Shown one piece after another: positions 34,582-43,600 of a stretch of DNA of 64,000 nt; within the stretch, counting starts at the first letter, position 1; each line of letters begins with the position of its first letter. The DNA comes from an uncultured Prevotellaceae bacterium (lineage in GTDB: Bacteria; Bacteroidota; Bacteroidia; Bacteroidales; UBA3663): NCBI GenBank assembly GCA_900319235.1, contig ONNR01000012.1, forward strand, positions 1 through 64,000, given 5' to 3'. Under the pieces are notes generated by a model, which ran no database searches, was not told where the DNA came from, and worked only from the letters and a program-made list of their open reading frames with translations. Position numbers and translations under genes: made by a program.

Positions 34582-34613
34582 CAAAGATAGGGATTAGCGA
34601 TGATATTTCCAAA
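34582..34613 (-). promoter_or_regulatory. Distal promoter of the LytTR-NAGPA-like operon
   Basis: Reading leftward: TTTG (34613-34610), 20 bp, TATCTTTG (34589-34582). It has the same geometry as the proximal promoter and lies exactly 96 bp further upstream. Confidence 0.65.
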
Positions 34614-34626
34614 AAAAATGGGACAA

Positions 34627-34658
34627 ATTGTACGAAACCCATATCCTATTGTACGAAA
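34627..34658. promoter_or_regulatory. Direct repeat, candidate LytTR binding site
   Basis: ATTGTACGAAA at 34627-34637 is repeated exactly at 34648-34658, a 21-bp step. LytTR proteins usually bind two 9-bp direct repeats about 21-22 bp apart, on one face of the helix. The site ends 14 bp upstream of the distal promoter. The rest of the 34445-34926 gap holds no gene that I can see. Confidence 0.6.
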
Positions 34659-34867
34659 TGTCTCGTGTCACTTTTACGCATTATGAATAATTCGTCGATT
34701 AATCCAAAGAAATGGGATATATGACGAATTTTCACATATTTATATGATTGTTTACGTATATTTGTATACATTTATGTAAAAATGACGCAATAATTAAGAG
34801 TGTCAGATAGCAAAATTGAAGATTTATGAGGAAAAGAAACATTTTTTTGAAAAAAGTTACGAAATAG

Positions 34868-34899
34868 TTTGGAGGATGAAGAAATTTTTCCTATCTTTG
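34868..34899 (+). promoter_or_regulatory. Promoter for the sigma-70-family gene
   Basis: TTTG at 34868-34871 and TATCTTTG at 34892-34899, spacing 20 bp. It lies inside the upstream open-frame extension of the sigma gene, which argues for the ATG at 34927 as the true start. Confidence 0.75.
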
Positions 34900-34926
34900 C
34901 AGTGCAATTCGACAAACTTTAGCGAT

Positions 34927-35730
34927 ATGAAGAGAGAGTATTTTGAAATCATGAACACGGAAGAGGAGAAAATTACTCGTTCGAAAATGTTGGAACTTTT
35001 GACGAAGCGTTACGGAATTCCGGAATTCGACGCCAAAGACATTCTGCAAGACGCCTGGCTGGTCCTTCTGGAAAAGCTGATGGTTGGAACATTTACCGAG
35101 AAGCCGAAAAACCTGATGGCTTACATGACGAGCATTTGCATCAACAAAGCTCACGAGTACCTCCGCAAGCGGACGTACGAGAACCTGGAGACATCGCTCG
35201 ACGACGAAAGCATCCTGCCCGAAAGGCTTGACTTGATTCAGAAGGAGATCCAATCGTGGATTGACTTCATCGAAGAGAGCGAAAAGGCACATCAACGCAA
35301 GATGGAGGCCATCGAACAAGCCATCCGAACGCTCAACCCTCGTCAAAGAGCCTTGCTCGAAGGGTACTACTACGACAAACGAACGATGAGGGAGCTGGCA
35401 CAGCAACTGGGCTATAGCAACGAGGACGTAGCCAAGAGCACCAAGAATCGAATCATCAAAACGATTCGCGAAACAATCAAACAGCAGGAGAGAGCCAATC
35501 AAAGCAGGCTCTCCCCTGCTGCCTTTTTAAAGGTTATAGTTCGTGATGCCCAGGATCTGCCAGAAGTCGGCAGGAAGGGTGACATTCTCGAGCATAATGC
35601 AGTCGCGGAACAACGGGGCAATCGTCGAGGGTGTGTAGCCTGCAATGCCACAACCGATACGCGTCACGAGGAAACGCATTTCAGGATGTTCGGCAGCGAA
35701 CTTCGTAAATCGTTCCACAGAGCCAGTTAA
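34927..35730 (+). CDS. Sigma-70 family (ECF-like) RNA polymerase factor with odd C-terminal run-on
   Basis: The start at ATG 34927 is set by the promoter just upstream. Region 2 is at about 20-90 (YGIPEFDAKDILQDAWLVLL, LMAYMTSICINKAHEYLRK). Region 4 is at about 140-190 (LNPRQRALLEGYYYDKRTMR, ELAQQLGYSNEDVAKSTKNR). Family homology ends near residue 200. The frame then stays open through a rho-independent terminator (35482-35528) and runs about 200 bp antisense to the VWA-macro gene before a stop at 35730. The stop may have been lost, or the last 75 residues may be a minor product. The regulon is unknown. A normal end would lie near 35525. Confidence 0.78.
   Translation: MKREYFEIMNTEEEKITRSKMLELLTKRYGIPEFDAKDILQDAWLVLLEKLMVGTFTEKPKNLMAYMTSICINKAHEYLRKRTYENLETSLDDESILPERLDLIQKEIQSWIDFIEESEKAHQRKMEAIEQAIRTLNPRQRALLEGYYYDKRTMRELAQQLGYSNEDVAKSTKNRIIKTIRETIKQQERANQSRLSPAAFLKVIVRDAQDLPEVGRKGDILEHNAVAEQRGNRRGCVACNATTDTRHEETHFRMFGSELRKSFHRAS
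35482..35528 (+). terminator. Strong rho-independent terminator, convergent genes
   Basis: CAGCAGG-GAGAGCC (35482-35496, one bulge) pairs with GGCTCTC-CCTGCTG (35507-35521), followed by CCTTTTT. It lies between the sigma domain and the stop of the VWA-macro gene (35527), but the sigma reading frame is open through it. Confidence 0.82.
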
Positions 35731-36600
35731 GCTTGCGATGCCTTCCATCGTCGGGATGGCATAGCTCTGCCCCTGCAGACCCTCACCCTGTCCCCAGATG
35801 GCACCGAAATGATGCATTGCAGCTGCCGCCGCTCCTCCTGCGTGATAGCCTCGGATGTTGCTGCCGAATACGAAGATCTCACCGGCATTAAGTGTACTGA
35901 TGTTGTCGGGAGTCACCCTTGGACCATAGTATTCGCGTGCGAACTGACGCTTTTGTTCCATCATCTCCATTGCAGAAAGCGAAGCCTCTTGGCCATACAT
36001 ATCGTTCATCTTACGATAATAGGCTCTCTTCGAAGAACGCTCACGAAGCCAAGTGTTATGGGTTCCACGTTCATCGTGGGCAAATTCCACCACATTGTCG
36101 ATTGCCAGAAGGTCGGTCACTTCCTTCACGTTGTGTGCCGAGCCCATATAGGAGAATGTCCAGCCTTCGGTCTTCAGCTTTTCAATCAGACTGCGAAGGG
36201 CAGAGGCCGTCCATTCGCGGGAAGAATTCTCCAATCCATCGGTCAAGACCGTGACCACGGCAGCCGCATCGGGGTCATCCTTGATGCGGTCGTGCAGACG
36301 TGTCAGCGACTGGCCCATCGCATCGTAGAGAGGCGTGCCTCCACAAGGCATATAGTCAGTGAACTCCTTGACCTCAGCGATGGGCTTGTTGTCGATCATC
36401 GTCCGCACATAAGGAGTGTTACCCGTGTCGAAAGTGACAAGCGTCAGCGTATGATCCTGCGTCTCCTTAAACTCCTCCTGGGCACTGCGGATGGTTCCAA
36501 TCGTTTCGTTGATTCCCGAAAGGGTTGCTTCCCTCAGGTGTCCCATTGATCCACTCTCATCAACGATAATCAAGTTGTAAATACGTGCTTTTTTCTCCAT
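35527..36600 (-). CDS. VWA domain fused to a macro-like (phage A1S_2505-type) domain
   Basis: Protein of 357 residues, cytoplasmic. A von Willebrand A domain covers about 1-190 with an intact MIDAS (DESGSMG, GGTPLYDAMG, LTDGLE). The second domain, about 240-355 (GEIFVFGSNIRGYHAGGAAA, GQGEGLQGQSYAIPTM, VTRIGCGIAGYTP), matches a macro-like module common in phages and linked to ADP-ribose chemistry. VWA domains hold partner proteins through a metal ion, so the fusion may bring an ADP-ribose-binding or -cleaving module to a complex. It is the last gene of a three-gene minus-strand group behind the ADP-ribosylglycohydrolase (75-bp gap). The ADP-ribose link is inferred. Confidence 0.82.
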   Translation of the reverse strand: MEKKARIYNLIIVDESGSMGHLREATLSGINETIGTIRSAQEEFKETQDHTLTLVTFDTGNTPYVRTMIDNKPIAEVKEFTDYMPCGGTPLYDAMGQSLTRLHDRIKDDPDAAAVVTVLTDGLENSSREWTASALRSLIEKLKTEGWTFSYMGSAHNVKEVTDLLAIDNVVEFAHDERGTHNTWLRERSSKRAYYRKMNDMYGQEASLSAMEMMEQKRQFAREYYGPRVTPDNISTLNAGEIFVFGSNIRGYHAGGAAAAAMHHFGAIWGQGEGLQGQSYAIPTMEGIASLTGSVERFTKFAAEHPEMRFLVTRIGCGIAGYTPSTIAPLFRDCIMLENVTLPADFWQILGITNYNL

Positions 36601-36675
36601 AACAATTGTTTTTAAGTTTGACTGTTAATAATATATTTAAAAAGGTGTATTGTTCGAATAAGACAGCATCGACCA

Positions 36676-37518
36676 TCAGAACGTCTTGATGTAATGTCCT
36701 TTCTCCTGCAGTCGTCCGATGACCTCGATGAAGCGTGAAGGCAGTTTGTCGAGTGCATCACCGGCAAGATCAGAGGAGATTTCCTTATAGAAGGCTTCGG
36801 CTATGCCGCCCGTAATGCAGGCAATGGTGTCGCTGTCGCCACCCAGAGTGACAGCCAGTCGAATAGCATCCTCGTAGTCTCGACTATCGAGGAAGGCGAC
36901 GATGGCTTCGGGTACCGTGCCCTGGCAACTGCCATTGAAATGGTAAGTCGGACGAATCTCATCGCAGGTGCGATGCAGGTCGTAGCCATATTTCTCCTCG
37001 ATATACTTGCGAATTTCCTCCTTCGTGCTGCCTGTCCGTGCCATGAAGATGGCTGCCGCCGTGGCTTGTGCTCCCTTGATGCCCTCGGGGTGATTGTGAG
37101 TGATGGATGCCGAGATTTCGGCAGCATTCTCGGTCTGCCAAAGTGTATCGAACATCCAACCTACTGCCGAAACGCGCATGGCCGAACCATTGCCCCAGGA
37201 ATTGTAGGGGACTCGTTCGCCGCCCGTATAGAAACCGCGATAGTCCTTGAGTTGCTCGGGATAGAAGAGCCAGGTGCGGAAGCCACCACCATATCCTCCC
37301 ATCGGGCAGGGAAATTCGTTGGCAAACTCCACCAGTTTCTGTTCCAGAACCGCGTGCGAGAGGTTGGGGTCATCGAGAAGCCACTCGGCAACTGCCACAG
37401 TGCAGATGCTGTCGTCAGTGAAATTGCTAAACAGGTCGAAGAGCGGGAAGTTGTAGTCGTGCGTGTTGCAGAACTCAAATGTTGATCCAGCGATATCGCC
37501 AATGATTGCTCCTAACAT
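36676..37518 (-). CDS. ADP-ribosylglycohydrolase family protein
   Basis: Protein of 280 residues with the DraG/ARH fold: the N-terminal GAIIGDIAGSTFEF, the metal-binding FTDDSICTVAVAEWLL, a middle HNHPEGIKGAQATAAAIF and the C-terminal metal motif LGGDSDTIACITGGIAEAFY. Such enzymes remove ADP-ribose from proteins or split related O- or N-linked ADP-ribosyl compounds, using two Mg ions held by these Asp residues, all of which are present. It is cytoplasmic. It lies between the unknown gene at 37599 (80-bp gap containing a hairpin) and the VWA-macro gene. Confidence 0.93.
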   Translation of the reverse strand: MLGAIIGDIAGSTFEFCNTHDYNFPLFDLFSNFTDDSICTVAVAEWLLDDPNLSHAVLEQKLVEFANEFPCPMGGYGGGFRTWLFYPEQLKDYRGFYTGGERVPYNSWGNGSAMRVSAVGWMFDTLWQTENAAEISASITHNHPEGIKGAQATAAAIFMARTGSTKEEIRKYIEEKYGYDLHRTCDEIRPTYHFNGSCQGTVPEAIVAFLDSRDYEDAIRLAVTLGGDSDTIACITGGIAEAFYKEISSDLAGDALDKLPSRFIEVIGRLQEKGHYIKTF

Positions 37519-37558
37519 AAGTGTAAGTTTTAGAATTTGGTTATTATTGTTGTTGGTA

Positions 37559-37586
37559 GTTTCCGGCAGCGCATGCTACCGGAAAC
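37559..37586 (-). other. Intercistronic hairpin
   Basis: GTTTCCGG at 37559-37566 pairs with CCGGAAAC at 37579-37586, with a further AGC/GCT pair inside. It has no T-tract on the minus strand, so it may be an mRNA-processing or stability element between the unknown gene and the ADP-ribosylglycohydrolase rather than a terminator. Confidence 0.5.
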
Positions 37587-37598
37587 AAGTGAGTGGAA

Positions 37599-38198
37599 TT
37601 ACTCTTCAATAGCCTTGACGTAGAAGTATTTCGGATAACGACCTACGACGAAGAGCGTCACCGGGCAAAGCCAAAGGGTGCGAGGCATTGATTCTCCCGT
37701 CAGTGGGTGTTTGCGTATAAACTGTTCAGTCTTGTTTCCTCGAACCGTATAAGTGGCACCTCCTGTCAGCGAAGACTGAGTCTGAGACAATTCGTGCCAA
37801 CCGTCCTGCATAAGCTGCAGGAATTCCGCCTCGTCAAGTTTTTCGGAAGTAGCCTTAGCGATAATCGAGACACGATCCTTACCTTCGCTCAAGAGGTCCA
37901 GGAACTTGTCCGCACCACAAACCATCTCAAGGTTTCCCTTCTTCCAAGGCCAATTGGGGAAATCAACATACCAGCGATCTTCCTCTTCGCGATTGAAGGA
38001 GAGCTTGTATTCCTCCTTACGACCGGTAATGGCACTGCCCAAAAGCCTTACCAACTTCATTACGCTCATTCCGTCCACATCACCATAACCGGACAACTGT
38101 TCGGTCACGACCTTGCGAATCTCGGAAATCGAGAGGCTATCGGCTGTCATCTGATCATTGTCACGAACTGTCTTCTTCGAATTTTCTGTGTTGCTCAT
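37599..38198 (-). CDS. Unknown protein of the ADP-ribose cluster
   Basis: Protein of 199 residues from ATG 38198 (MSNTENSKKTV); an upstream in-frame ATG adds 8 residues. It has no signal or membrane segment. A disordered, charged front (about 1-25) leads into a helical segment (SISEIRKVVTEQLSGYGDVD) and an alpha/beta domain rich in Trp (EDRWYVDFPNWPWKKGNLEM, VCGADKFLDLLSEGKDRVSI). It ends with SMPRTLWLCPVTLFVVGRYP. I recognise it only as a small uncharacterised Bacteroidetes family, possibly DUF6717. It is the first gene of the group that continues with ADP-ribosylglycohydrolase and VWA-macro, directly behind the candidate operator. Confidence 0.75.
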   Translation of the reverse strand: MSNTENSKKTVRDNDQMTADSLSISEIRKVVTEQLSGYGDVDGMSVMKLVRLLGSAITGRKEEYKLSFNREEEDRWYVDFPNWPWKKGNLEMVCGADKFLDLLSEGKDRVSIIAKATSEKLDEAEFLQLMQDGWHELSQTQSSLTGGATYTVRGNKTEQFIRKHPLTGESMPRTLWLCPVTLFVVGRYPKYFYVKAIEE

Positions 38199-38382
38199 TG
38201 TTCTTACTGTTTGGTTAAACATTCAGAGATTTGTCATCCCTCATTATTATGTGTCAAAAAGACCAAAAGGTAAACATATTTCCCAAAATAGAAAGAATTT
38301 TGTACAAAAAAAATAAATCTTCAGCCATATAAAGGGAATAAGACCTTTTGCCAACTAATAATGCAAAGCATATGCCAAAAAC

Positions 38383-38407
38383 AAAGTGTGTCAGATTGAC
38401 ACACTTT
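38383..38407. promoter_or_regulatory. Candidate operator: 11-bp perfect inverted repeat
   Basis: AAAGTGTGTCA, GAT, then the exact complement TGACACACTTT. It lies 185 bp upstream of the unknown gene that heads the ADP-ribose cluster and about 75 bp beyond the stop of the NUDIX-HTH regulator gene. A weak promoter-like TATGCTTTG lies about 8 bp downstream on the minus strand, so bound protein would block it. It has no T-tract, so a terminator is unlikely. Confidence 0.6.
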
Positions 38408-38453
38408 TAATATGAAAACAAAAGAAAGGTTTGTTCCTAAAAAAGAAGAATAC

Positions 38454-38466
38454 TGACAATCTGTCA
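38454..38466. promoter_or_regulatory. Second small palindrome related to the operator
   Basis: TGACA, ATC, TGTCA: the same half-site as the 38383 palindrome (TGTCA-GAT-TGACA) with the halves swapped, 71 bp away. It may be an auxiliary site for the same regulator. Confidence 0.4.
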
Positions 38467-38481
38467 CAGATTAGCGACATA

Positions 38482-39252
38482 TCAGAAGATCAGGTTCGAA
38501 AGCCTGCCGGTGCGCTTGAATTCCTCGTACTTCTCGAGATTAAGCTGATAGTTGATGTTTCTCGATTCGGTGGGGAAAACATCAAGGATACCACTGTCGA
38601 GCATCTTACGGGCGAAATTGCGACGGTCGAAATTCTTTTCGAGGATGGCCTCATAGAGTTTCTGGAGCGTCGACATCGAGAATCGCTTGGGCAAAAGTTT
38701 GAAGGCCAAAGGTTCGAAGCACAACTGCTGTTGCAGACGGATATGGGCTGCGGTAATGATTTCGTCGTGGTCGAATGCCAGAAAACGCATACCCTCAGGC
38801 AGATTCTTAATGGTATTGAGCACCTGATAAAGTGGAACCCATTTGGCATCAGCAGCATCATCTCCACCCCGAACAGGCTGGATGGTCACCAAGGCATAAT
38901 AGGCATCTGTGATGGTAATGCATCGAGGGTCTCGACCTGGAGTACTCCAAGTACCAAGTTCATAGATGTTCTGAACATCGAAGCCAGTCTCTTCCTTCAG
39001 CTCTCGTTTTGCACATTCAAGGAGACTCTCGTTCCTCTCCTCGACCACCAGACCATATTCATTGGTCTTGGCCTCAATTTTGATGAAACCGCCCGGCAAA
39101 GCATAACGACCCTTGAAAGGTTCGATGCCTCGTTCGATGAGCAACACCTTCAGGAGTTCTTCGGTCATATCGAAACCGAAAATGACACAATCGGTGGTGA
39201 CTGCGGGTCGTGGATAGATATATCCAAAGTGGGGTTTTTCGTGATTTTCCAT
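38482..39252 (-). CDS. NUDIX-HTH regulator of the NrtR family
   Basis: Start chosen at 39252 (MENHEKPHFGYIYPRPAVTT), 256 residues. The NUDIX domain (about 15-150) has LPGGFIKI and RELKEETGF. An insert of about 15 residues separates the PGG loop from the helix, so the canonical spacing is broken and catalysis is doubtful. A winged-helix domain follows at about 160-245 (FKLLPKRFSMSTLQKLYEAI, RRNFARKMLDSGILDVF), as in NrtR, a repressor of NAD genes that senses ADP-ribose; Bacteroides AraR, which senses arabinose, is in the same family. Position next to the ADP-ribose cluster favours an ADP-ribose or related ligand. The promoter has TATCTTTG (about 39273-39280) after a TTG 20 bp upstream. Confidence 0.88.
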   Translation of the reverse strand: MENHEKPHFGYIYPRPAVTTDCVIFGFDMTEELLKVLLIERGIEPFKGRYALPGGFIKIEAKTNEYGLVVEERNESLLECAKRELKEETGFDVQNIYELGTWSTPGRDPRCITITDAYYALVTIQPVRGGDDAADAKWVPLYQVLNTIKNLPEGMRFLAFDHDEIITAAHIRLQQQLCFEPLAFKLLPKRFSMSTLQKLYEAILEKNFDRRNFARKMLDSGILDVFPTESRNINYQLNLEKYEEFKRTGRLSNLIF

Positions 39253-39357
39253 ATCTTTTGACTTTGTTTCGGCAAAGATACACGATTTCAGGGACAAAAA
39301 CAAGTTTTAGAGGATATTTCTTTCAGAAAACGCGTAATTTTAACACAAAACAACAAT

Positions 39358-40569
39358 TTATGCAGTCTCTTTCTTCATCTTTGGCAGATAGACGGCGATG
39401 ACACCAAGCAAAGGAAGCAGGGCGCTGACCTTGAAGATGAAGAGGATGCTGGTCTGATCGGCTAACCATCCGAAGAAACTGCTGCCAAGGCCTCCAAGTC
39501 CGAACGAAAGGCCATAAAAGATGCCTGCGACGGTGCCCGTATGATTCGGCATCAAATCAGTGGCATAAACGAGGATGGCCGAGAATGCGGACGCCATAAC
39601 CATACCAATCACGATGGACAGACCAACGGTAGCGACAAAGCCATCGAGATAAGGAAGTAGCAACGTGAATGGTGCAGCCCCGAAAATCGAGAACCATATC
39701 ACATACTTGCGACCATACTTGTCTCCAATCCATCCTCCCACGATAGTGCCAACCACCTGAGAGGCAAGGAAGGCGAAGAGACAAACTTGTGCATTGGCCA
39801 CCGAAATGTGGAATTTGTCGATGAGGAAGAATGTGAAATAATTGGTCATGCTCGAAGTATAGAAGTTCTTCGAAAACATCAGCATAAACAGGATGAAGAT
39901 GAAGAAATAGATTCGTCGTCGGCTATATTGCTTCATCGTAGCCCAATGCTCGACGGCTTTCTTTCGTGCTTCCTTCATCTCCTGCACAAGCCATCGACCG
40001 ATGTAACCTAAGATGATGGCAAGAAAGATAGCTACGAAGGCGAGTAGGCGAACACCGGCAAGCCCTCTTGGCAGTACGATAAGTGCGGCAAGTAATGGAC
40101 CAATGGAATAACCTCCATTGCCGCCTACCTGGAAGATGCTTTGCGCCAATCCCTTCCTTCCTCCCGATGCCACCTGTGCCACTTGCGAAGCCTGAGGATG
40201 GAAAATGGAAGAACCACATCCCATCAAAACAACTGCCATCAGAATCATCTCATAGCTCGTAGCATAAGACAACAACAGGATACCTGACAACGTAAAGAGC
40301 ATACTCACAGACAACTGCCAGGAATGGTGGTGCTTGTCGGCATAAAACCCAACAAACGGTTGCAGGATGGACGATGTGACCTGAAGCACCAACGTGATGG
40401 CTCCAATCTGCGCAAAACTCAGACTGAAGTCCTCCTTCAGGACAGGAAAGAGAGCAGGGATCATCGACTGCATCGTGTCATTGAGCAAATGACAGAAGCT
40501 GACGATGAAGAGTATTGTAAAGGCGGTTTGGCCTGTCCTTCTGGGCTTGGACAATTCCTTTTCGTTCAT
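39358..40569 (-). CDS. MFS transporter, fosmidomycin-resistance (Fsr)-like
   Basis: Protein of 403 residues with about 12 membrane segments. The opening FCHLLNDTMQSMIPALFPVL and the motif PFVGFYADKHH are typical of the Fsr subgroup of the major facilitator superfamily, followed by GCGSSIFHPQASQVAQVASG. Escherichia Fsr exports fosmidomycin; the natural substrate here is unknown. It lies 105 bp upstream of the NUDIX-HTH regulator gene on the same strand, but that gene has its own promoter. A terminator-like hairpin separates it from the C10 peptidase. Confidence 0.88.
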   Translation of the reverse strand: MNEKELSKPRRTGQTAFTILFIVSFCHLLNDTMQSMIPALFPVLKEDFSLSFAQIGAITLVLQVTSSILQPFVGFYADKHHHSWQLSVSMLFTLSGILLLSYATSYEMILMAVVLMGCGSSIFHPQASQVAQVASGGRKGLAQSIFQVGGNGGYSIGPLLAALIVLPRGLAGVRLLAFVAIFLAIILGYIGRWLVQEMKEARKKAVEHWATMKQYSRRRIYFFIFILFMLMFSKNFYTSSMTNYFTFFLIDKFHISVANAQVCLFAFLASQVVGTIVGGWIGDKYGRKYVIWFSIFGAAPFTLLLPYLDGFVATVGLSIVIGMVMASAFSAILVYATDLMPNHTGTVAGIFYGLSFGLGGLGSSFFGWLADQTSILFIFKVSALLPLLGVIAVYLPKMKKETA

Positions 40570-40626
40570 TTATATTATATAATGTGTAGATTTGGCTACA
40601 AAGACGAGCGATGGCAACAATCGAAA

Positions 40627-40656
40627 CTGGCCAGCAGAAGAGGTTCTGCCGGCCAG
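40627..40656 (-). terminator. Hairpin ending the C10 peptidase transcript
   Basis: CTGGCC-GCAGAA pairs with TTCTGC-GGCCAG around GAGG, with one mismatch. Read leftward it is followed by TTTCGATTGTT. It lies 27 bp past the C10 peptidase stop. Confidence 0.65.
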
Positions 40657-40683
40657 CGTAAACGGAGAGCTCATCCAGCGATT

Positions 40684-43600
40684 CTATCGAAGGATCTTCT
40701 GTCCATTCAGGATATAGAAGCCCGGCTTGGGTACCATTACCTTGCGGCCCTGCAGGTCATAGAGGATAGCCTCGGGAACGTCAACACGAATCGTACTGAT
40801 GCCGCCAGGTTCATTTTCGAAATTAACAGGAATCGAAAGGTCCGTAGCGCCTTCGAGCACCAGATAGGCATCGCCTGCCAGAACGATATCCGTAGCGTTG
40901 GCCACAAACGAACCATCCTGATAGATGTAGGCATCCTTGATTTCGGAAAGGTCGGTGTCAGCAAGGGCTGCAACGAGCAAATTGCCGGTAACGTCGGTCG
41001 AAGCTTCTGCGTCAGTGGTCGGGAATACCAGGATCGACTGACCTCCAACGAGCAGGCCACTGCCAGCAGGAAGAACACCCTGCACAGCCGAAGCAAGAAT
41101 CTTGCCGGATTCGCTTTCATAACCCACCTTGTAGGCCGTCGTAGAAACCTCATCAGACGATGCCTCGAAGTCATTATCAACAACGATGATTCCATCGAGG
41201 TCGATATTCTTCGACGAAGAAAAGCCCTGGACACCAGCTTTGCCGAAAGCCTTGAAGAGACTAACGTTCGAGAACAATTTCCATCCATCAGCCACGCAAT
41301 AGGAAGCCTCAGTGCCAACAGGGATGATGACCTGAACCTTGTCGCAATCCAAACCTGCAAAAGTGCCCGAACTATTACCCGTGAGACAAGAAGGAGCCTT
41401 CCGGCGTTGCGGCACGATCATCGTGAGTTCTTCGCATCCATTGAAGCAGGCCGAGCCGAACCTCATTACACTCTCGGGAAGGATAAGGCGAGTGATGGCC
41501 GAACCTGCGAAACTACCATCTCCGATGATGGTCAAGGAATCGGGCAGATTGTTCACCACTCCCTTCGCAGATGGATAGCAGTTCAAGGTCTTGCCTTCGC
41601 TCGAGAACAACATACCATCGTGAGCCGAATATTTACCATTTTTCTCGTCCACTTGAATATCGGCAAGACTTCTGCACCCTGCAAAGGCTCCAGGGCCAAT
41701 GCTCTTGACAGGTGCAGGAATCGTGAGACTCGTCAGGCTCGAGCAATCCTCGAAGCAATATTCGCCTATTGCAGTGAGCTGAGCGGGTAACACAACGCTC
41801 AACAACTCTGTACAACCATAGAACGCATTCTTATCGAGAGCATTTACTACATATTTTCTGTTATTCGAAACAATGGTGTCGGGAATAACAATGTTGCCGA
41901 CATATGCATCGCGACCAGCCACGACCTTGGCTTCCTGCGTATCGGGAGTCAATTTGTAGCGAATGCCATCGACAGTCAGATCACCGGCATCGATGCTGAC
42001 GGTACAACTGCCGAGGATGCACTTTCCATTGAGGTCGGAAGCAAAGCTGACAGTCCATGCTCCGCTGGCTGAGGGTCTGAAAGAGAACGACACTCGCAGA
42101 CTGTCATGTGCTGGAACAGAGTAGCCTTCGTATGAAGAATACCGCCCATTCGGCGACTTGCCCTCGCCACGGTTGGAGAAGAGATAGATCGGACCGTAGT
42201 AATCCTGGTCGGTATCATTGCGGAAAGTGACATTGAAGTTCTGCGACTGACCGACGAATAGACTACCCTCAAATGTATAGTTCTCGGTCTTCATCTTGTT
42301 CCAAACAGTGTTGAACTCCAGCGAACCATCCTCCCCTACCATCACATCGGCATAAGGATAGACATCATACATCCAGACGCTATCGCCATAAATGCGGTAA
42401 ACAGGCACCAGGCGATGAGCGCCTGCTTCGAGACCCGACACACGGAACTCCATATCTTCCTCGCCCCAATAACTTTGTATGGATTCCTTGCGTATGGTAC
42501 TGGCAACAGGAGAGGCTACACCATCGACCAGGTCACCCAGTCCAAACTCGAAGGATTTGGTCTTTTCAAGGAGGTTATAGTATTCCAGAAGGACACCCCG
42601 ATCGGTCACGCCCACGATGGTAACCGAGAAGGATGGAACCTCAGTCTTGGTCTGAAATCCTGGTTTGAGGAAGATGACATCCTGGTCGAAACTAAAACCG
42701 TCGCTCGAACTGCTCGAGCCAAGGCTGGTGTTGTTGTAAGGATTGAGCACCGAGAGGAGGAAATAGTCGTCGCTCACTCCACCCCATCCCCAGTTGATAT
42801 GGAAATAGTGGTTGCTATCGTAGCCATCGACTACGAAACTATGTCCACCACCTGTCGACATACCATTGAAGATCACAGGATAACCTGCAGCAAGTTGCTG
42901 ATAGATGGAATCCTCGAAAGCCACGAGCGGATAGTTCTTGCGATAGAGCTGAGTGGCCTGGTAGTCGAAACAAGTGCTGATTCCAGGGACCATATCCTGG
43001 CTGTAGACACCCGAACCCATGAAGTCGTAATCCATCTTCATGCTTCGACCCACATAACTCATCAGTTCGGCAACGGCCTGTCGCGACTCGCTGCTCGATG
43101 AGTGAGAGTAGGAGTCTATCATGGCGTCCCAGTTGAGGGTAGTGCCTGCCGGAACGGCCTCCATATGGTAATGACGCGATGATGTGTAATAGGAAGGTAT
43201 CTCGGCTACGGTGGCAGCAGGCCATTTGTGATAATACATGACTTGAGCCGTCGATGTCGCGGCACAACCGGTAGGAGAATTGCTCGGACAAAGGCCGTTG
43301 TAGGGAGAACCCTGGTCCCAATGGCTGCTCAGCAATGGCTCGATGGGATCGTAATCCTGTTCTTCAGCACGACGTGGAGCACGTTGAACCTCGGTGATTT
43401 TGGCATCATCGAGGTACTGGATTTCGTCGACGTAAGTTTGAAGAAACGACTTGAAATGCATCGGCAATTGCGACTCATCGAATGTTCCCTTATAGGCATA
43501 ACCAAGAATTTCGGCCGTGCGGTCATCACCCGACACAATCACATATCCCCGGTTCTGCGGAGCATTGAACACATAATAGTAAGCATTTTCATCGGCAACC

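Noticed and set aside
34816-34926. Upstream extension of the sigma-70-family gene
   Set aside because: The promoter at 34868-34899 lies inside it, and its first codon is TTG.
38383-38407. Terminator for the NUDIX-HTH regulator gene
   Set aside because: The inverted repeat has only a 3-base centre and no T-tract on the minus strand; an operator fits better.
40324-41790. 488-residue open frame antisense to the C10 peptidase and Fsr-like genes
   Set aside because: It crosses two well-supported genes and their terminator, and its composition matches antisense reading.
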